Source: Myxococcota bacterium
GTDB taxonomy: Bacteria > Myxococcota_C > UBA6777
DNA: 27,191 nucleotides
Assembly: GCA_963169055.1 (NCBI GenBank)
Contig: CAUJFU010000124.1
Span: 1 to 27,191 of the forward strand
Direction of reading: 5' to 3'
Part shown: positions 25,301 to 27,191 of the stretch, piece after piece
Layout of the letters: each line of letters begins with the position of its first letter
How positions within the stretch are numbered: the first letter of the stretch is position 1
Made by a program: the position numbers and the translations under genes
Notes under the pieces: generated by a model
What the model saw: only the letters and a program-made list of their open reading frames with translations
Databases searched by the model: none
What the model was told of the DNA's origin: nothing

Positions 25301-25500
25301 GATTCCCCCGGCTGGCAAAGCGTTGTCTGGCACGTCTTGTGGGTATCTCCTGTGCGAACGCGGCAATACACGGCAGGAGCGCTGTTTTTGCAATCCGCCT
25401 CATCCTGACAGGCTCGCCCCACTTCGCCGACGCAAGACACTCCCCCACCGATTCCAAAAACTCCTAACCACAACGACATACGCGCAAACCAATCTCGCAT
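22309..25500 (-). CDS. Large surface lipoprotein: MopE-like motifs, Stig1-like Cys repeats and 12 NHL repeats
   Basis: The 1063-residue protein starts with a short signal sequence and possible lipobox GVSC (Cys23). Residues about 25-200 are Cys-rich and contain two MopE-like metal-binding motifs (CDLQDNDCDGLVD near 107, CDGIDNDCDGKIDD near 184). Residues about 223-431 hold five ~40-residue Cys repeats of the Stig1-like type (CGEICVQ...HCGKC...C). From about 435 to the end are 12 NHL repeats with the pattern VSTLAGxG..GFxDG..xxARFxxPxGIAxD..GNxxVADxxNHxIRKID; the sixth is degenerate. Twelve repeats would make two six-bladed propellers. ATG 25500 has AAAGG upstream; a TTG 21 bases earlier is also in frame. 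Such proteins are abundant in myxobacteria-like genomes; ligand and function are unknown. Confidence 0.88.
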   Translation of the reverse strand: MRDWFARMSLWLGVFGIGGGVSCVGEVGRACQDEADCKNSAPAVYCRVRTGDTHKTCQTTLCQPGESETCSASGRSTYPCQQGFRFCNDFGVWSSCLGEIGPQIEICDLQDNDCDGLVDNVQGGNCTCSTPGTKRSCYSGRIAAGQQQPTPPCQAGVQYCEVVAEGVFVWGSCLGQVLPQPEGCDGIDNDCDGKIDDHASCKACTPPCSGEQRCVDGACRADCPSPFIRCGEICVQPNDDAKHCGKCDKACSLGSLCQGGVCVCPVGRKTCDGECVDTTQDNKHCGKCGKTCAQNQICESGLCQCPANLARCGEECVDITQYSAHCGACGTSCPQGQRCQQGKCVTDACSAPRMFCNGTCIDPQTSNPHCGGCGKTCATGQNCTDGRCGGCPADLSDCAGGCVDTKNDRLHCGSCNTACAPSSLCKDGICVVAAVTTLAGIPPYLDGSGISARFHQPRRLIFSPKGDLIVSDYENHRIRKVDSVGKVTTLAGSGIAGEKDGSALLAQFKFPDGMAYDDQGNLYIADSGNHIIRKIDLLGNVSRFAGTGTSGRNNGSPSQAQFSQPSGIVFDSATKTFYIAERGNHTIRKIDLAGTVSTLTGTGIAGNTDGGPTVAQFNQPTGLVVVGSSLYVVDSENHRIRHVTLSNGTTDTLVGTVGKGASDGAVTSAQFNKPFDIVAAGPLFYITDQGNHVFRILQGSTVTTHSTKIPAPQGIASNDKELYVASQSKNLIHHISPSGGGDQPFAGSELHGYADGSALSARFNQPYAISNARNGDIHIADRGNHVIRRINASKIVSTIAGTPNQAGFNNGPATLAKFSTPSGLAFDVSDNLYIVDTDNHCIRKLDSTGNVSTLAGTCGSMGFGDGAAQQARFNRPHGIAIDSTGNIFVADRDNYRIRKIDPNGVVSTIAGDGKSGYQDGPPDQARFYEPFGIAVDKNGVIFVADTRNHRIRKIDPQTGVTTYAGSGTPDHQDGAALQARFSRPHSLVLDPQGNLLVVDTDNHCIRKIAPTGQVSTMAGHPTLGFYDGPPEDAHFHHPSGIAINAQGGLVIADTGNHILRLLR

Positions 25501-25566
25501 GAATCCGAACCTTTCATCCAAACAGGAGCGAATCTTTCACCAAAAGAGCAGCGAATTGTTGGGTAG

Positions 25567-25700
25567 ATTTGTGGGGTGCTACCCCACACCCCGCTTCCTT
25601 GTCGCGGCCCCCTTGACCCCGTATTGGCGGAACGAACAGGCGTTTTTCAAACCAACCACGGCTTCGCTTGAACCGCCGCGAACACGGCTTTTTTGTCAAC
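25567..25700 (-). repeat. Dispersed ~135-bp repeat, copy 2 (reverse orientation)
   Basis: Read on the minus strand this segment aligns with 7284-7418: a GTTGACAAAAA-like start, GTGTTCGCGG, the shared 18-base core, and a final hairpin GTGGGGT-AGC-ACCCCAC followed by ACAAA. It lies 66 bp upstream of the NHL lipoprotein start, in the 473-bp gap 25501-25973, which holds repeats but no gene that I can support. Confidence 0.8.
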
Positions 25701-25797
25701 AAGTCGCTTCGAGAAAAGAGAAAATCATCGTTAACGAAGCACGAAAAAAAAGAAAAGGCAAGCCAATCGGTGTGAATTGGGAGATCGGGGGGGAGTC

Positions 25798-25841
25798 CAT
25801 GTCGCGGTGGGTGTGTCGTCATGTCGCGGTGGGCGGGTCGT
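25798..25841. repeat. Tandem duplication of 22 bp
   Basis: 25798-25819 and 25820-25841 both begin CATGTCGCGGTGGG and differ at two positions. The element is one of several small duplications packed into this intergenic gap. Confidence 0.85.
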
Positions 25842-25873
25842 TTCAATGCTCATCCGCCCCGAAGGACGGACGC

Positions 25874-25985
25874 CTACTTCGCAGAGAGGAAAGGGTGGAT
25901 TAGGGGAAGGGTACCGCGCTCAAGACCGAAACACCGGCCAATTCGTGCTACTTCGCAGAGATGGAAGGGCGGATTAGGGGAAGGG
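25874..25985. repeat. Duplicated stop-codon region of the Cys-rich gene (38-bp direct repeat, 74-bp offset)
   Basis: Segments 25874-25911 and 25948-25985 agree at 35 of 38 positions. The second contains the final codons and TAA (25974-25976) of the Cys-rich gene; the first is a copy 74 bp downstream. This repeats the arrangement at the maeB 3' end. Confidence 0.85.
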
Positions 25986-27191
25986 GACGGGTGGGGGGGG
26001 CGGAGGGGGAGTGGTGGAGCAGCGGCCCGAAGTACCGTCCAAGTTGATGCAAGTTTGGTTGGGGGCGCATCCGGGCTTGGAGCAGCAATAGACGGCAGGA
26101 GAGACACGCAAACAGGCACCACCACGGCAGTCTTCGCCTTGGTTGCAGTCGCAAGCGTTTTTGCACGTTTTGCTTGGGCAAGTTTTGAAGTTGCCGAGTT
26201 TGTCCTCACAGGTATTGCCCGATGGACAGGGAGTTTTGTCGCAACAGTAGGTGGTTGGAGAAGTGGAGACACATCGCCCACGCAAGCAGGCTTGACCGAC
26301 GTTGCAGTCGCAGGTTGCGGTGCATTGGACACCCGGGCAAACGCCAGATTGTCCCTTGCTATCGAAGCATGCGGTTCCAGAGGGGCATCCTGTTTTTTCG
26401 CAGCAATACGTTGCGGGAGAGGTGCGGATGCACTGGCCTCGGTAGCAGTCTTCGCCTTGGCTACAATCGCATGCGGAGGTGCAAGCGGGTTGTCCGCCGC
26501 AAGTCGCCCACTGGCCGCTGGTGTTGATACAGGCCGATCCTGTGGGGCAGTTGGCATTCGAGCAGCAGTACACAGGCGGGAAGACGCGGGTACAAGTACC
26601 GTTGCGGCAATCGTCGCCTTGGGTGCAGCCGCAAGCCGAAGTACAGGAGGCGACGGGGCATCGGCCCGAACTGCCGTTGGTGTTGGAACAGACTTGGTTG
26701 GCGGGACATCCCGGCTTGGAGCAGCAGTAGCCTACGCCAAATTGGGCGGTACAAGCGCCTTGGACGCAGCGTTCGCCTTGGTTACAATCGCAGTTGTTGG
26801 TGCAGGGTCGGGGGCAAGTTCCGCGCAAGTTGTTTTTGTCAAAACACTCGGAACCAGCGGGGCATCCAGCGGCTGTACAGCAGTACACAGGCTTGGTGGC
26901 TGTGGCACAGAATCCGCCGGCGCAAGCTTCGCCTTGGACGCAATCGCAGGGCGAACTGCACTTGCGCTGAACTTGGGGGCAAGTTTTGAGTGTGCCTGCT
27001 TTGTCTCGACAGGCCGCACCTGCGGGGCATTGCGATGGATTGTCACAGCAATACACAGCAGGGGTGGTGCTACTGCAAGCGTTGTTGATACAGTCCTGTC
27101 CAGCGGGACAATCGCAAGCGCTGAGGCAGGAGCCTTTGCACAAGCCGCCTTGGTTTTGGACATTGATGCACTTTTCACCCGCAGGGCAGCC
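25974..27191 (-). CDS. Cys-rich tandem-repeat protein, C-terminal part (cut by window edge)
   Basis: The frame is open to the window edge and ends at TAA 25974, giving 405 visible residues. It consists of seven complete repeats of about 51 residues plus part of another. The pattern is C-x3-C-x-C-x5-C-x4-C-x8-Y-C-C-x4-C-x5-C-x9-C, for example CKNACDCNQGEDC then AVYCCSKPGC. Each unit has ten cysteines, which suggests five disulfides per module and an extracytoplasmic location. The protein ends in a Pro tract (PPPPPPPVPFP). The N-terminus, and so any signal peptide or further domain, is outside the window. The related but distinct Cys repeats of the NHL lipoprotein are encoded just downstream on the same strand. 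The family is not recognised; a surface or adhesion role is inference. Confidence 0.85.
   Translation of the reverse strand, partial: GCPAGEKCINVQNQGGLCKGSCLSACDCPAGQDCINNACSSTTPAVYCCDNPSQCPAGAACRDKAGTLKTCPQVQRKCSSPCDCVQGEACAGGFCATATKPVYCCTAAGCPAGSECFDKNNLRGTCPRPCTNNCDCNQGERCVQGACTAQFGVGYCCSKPGCPANQVCSNTNGSSGRCPVASCTSACGCTQGDDCRNGTCTRVFPPVYCCSNANCPTGSACINTSGQWATCGGQPACTSACDCSQGEDCYRGQCIRTSPATYCCEKTGCPSGTACFDSKGQSGVCPGVQCTATCDCNVGQACLRGRCVSTSPTTYCCDKTPCPSGNTCEDKLGNFKTCPSKTCKNACDCNQGEDCRGGACLRVSPAVYCCSKPGCAPNQTCINLDGTSGRCSTTPPPPPPPVPFP

Overview
The window reads as a chromosomal stretch of a Gram-negative bacterium of the Myxococcota / former Deltaproteobacteria type; this is an inference from gene content. 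Pointers are a serine/threonine kinase with a degenerate MshEN domain, a type IV pilus PilB ATPase, an RpoH-group sigma factor with a long acidic N-terminus, DUF3108 and beta-barrel envelope proteins, and very Cys-rich surface proteins combining MopE-like, Stig1-like and NHL repeats. Base composition looks moderately GC-rich, lower than classical soil myxobacteria. I see no transposase, integrase, phage gene, rRNA, tRNA or CRISPR array.

Layout. 1-703 (minus): a small YLDPGTGS membrane protein followed by the 5' part of a SAM-dependent methyltransferase cut by the window edge. 998-4758 (minus): asnS followed 23 bp later by maeB. 4987-6974 (plus): an isoprenylcysteine-methyltransferase-like membrane enzyme and an unrecognised 276-residue protein. 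6975-7418: no gene, but an 85-bp higher-order tandem repeat and a dispersed hairpin-ended repeat. 7419-16603 (minus): ribF, pilB, a 954-residue Lrp/AsnC fusion protein, an RpoH-like sigma factor, a DUF3108 protein and a DUF4203 membrane protein. 16604-16921: divergent promoters. 16922-20482 (plus): an MshEN/zinc-ribbon/Ser-Thr-kinase fusion and an outer-membrane beta-barrel candidate. 20538-27191 (minus): a Cys-rich repeat protein (5' end outside the window), a 12-repeat NHL lipoprotein, a thermonuclease lipoprotein and birA.

How the genes fit together. Housekeeping functions (AsnRS, malic enzyme, flavin cofactor synthesis, biotin ligation) are interleaved with signalling and envelope genes. 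PilB and the divergently placed kinase both carry recognisable but degraded MshEN-type N-termini, which hints at a shared link to pilus or cyclic-di-GMP signalling. The right end encodes secreted or surface proteins (Cys-rich modules, NHL propellers, secreted nuclease) of a type often seen in predatory or social bacteria.

The most unusual material is in repeats and in unrecognised architectures: the Lrp-type DNA-binding domain joined to a long Ser/Thr/Pro region with an 8-copy 39-bp minisatellite; the 85-bp repeat with CGTACG boxes every 42-43 bp; a ~135-bp dispersed repeat present twice in opposite orientation; and two unrelated genes whose stop-codon region is duplicated 74-75 bp downstream.
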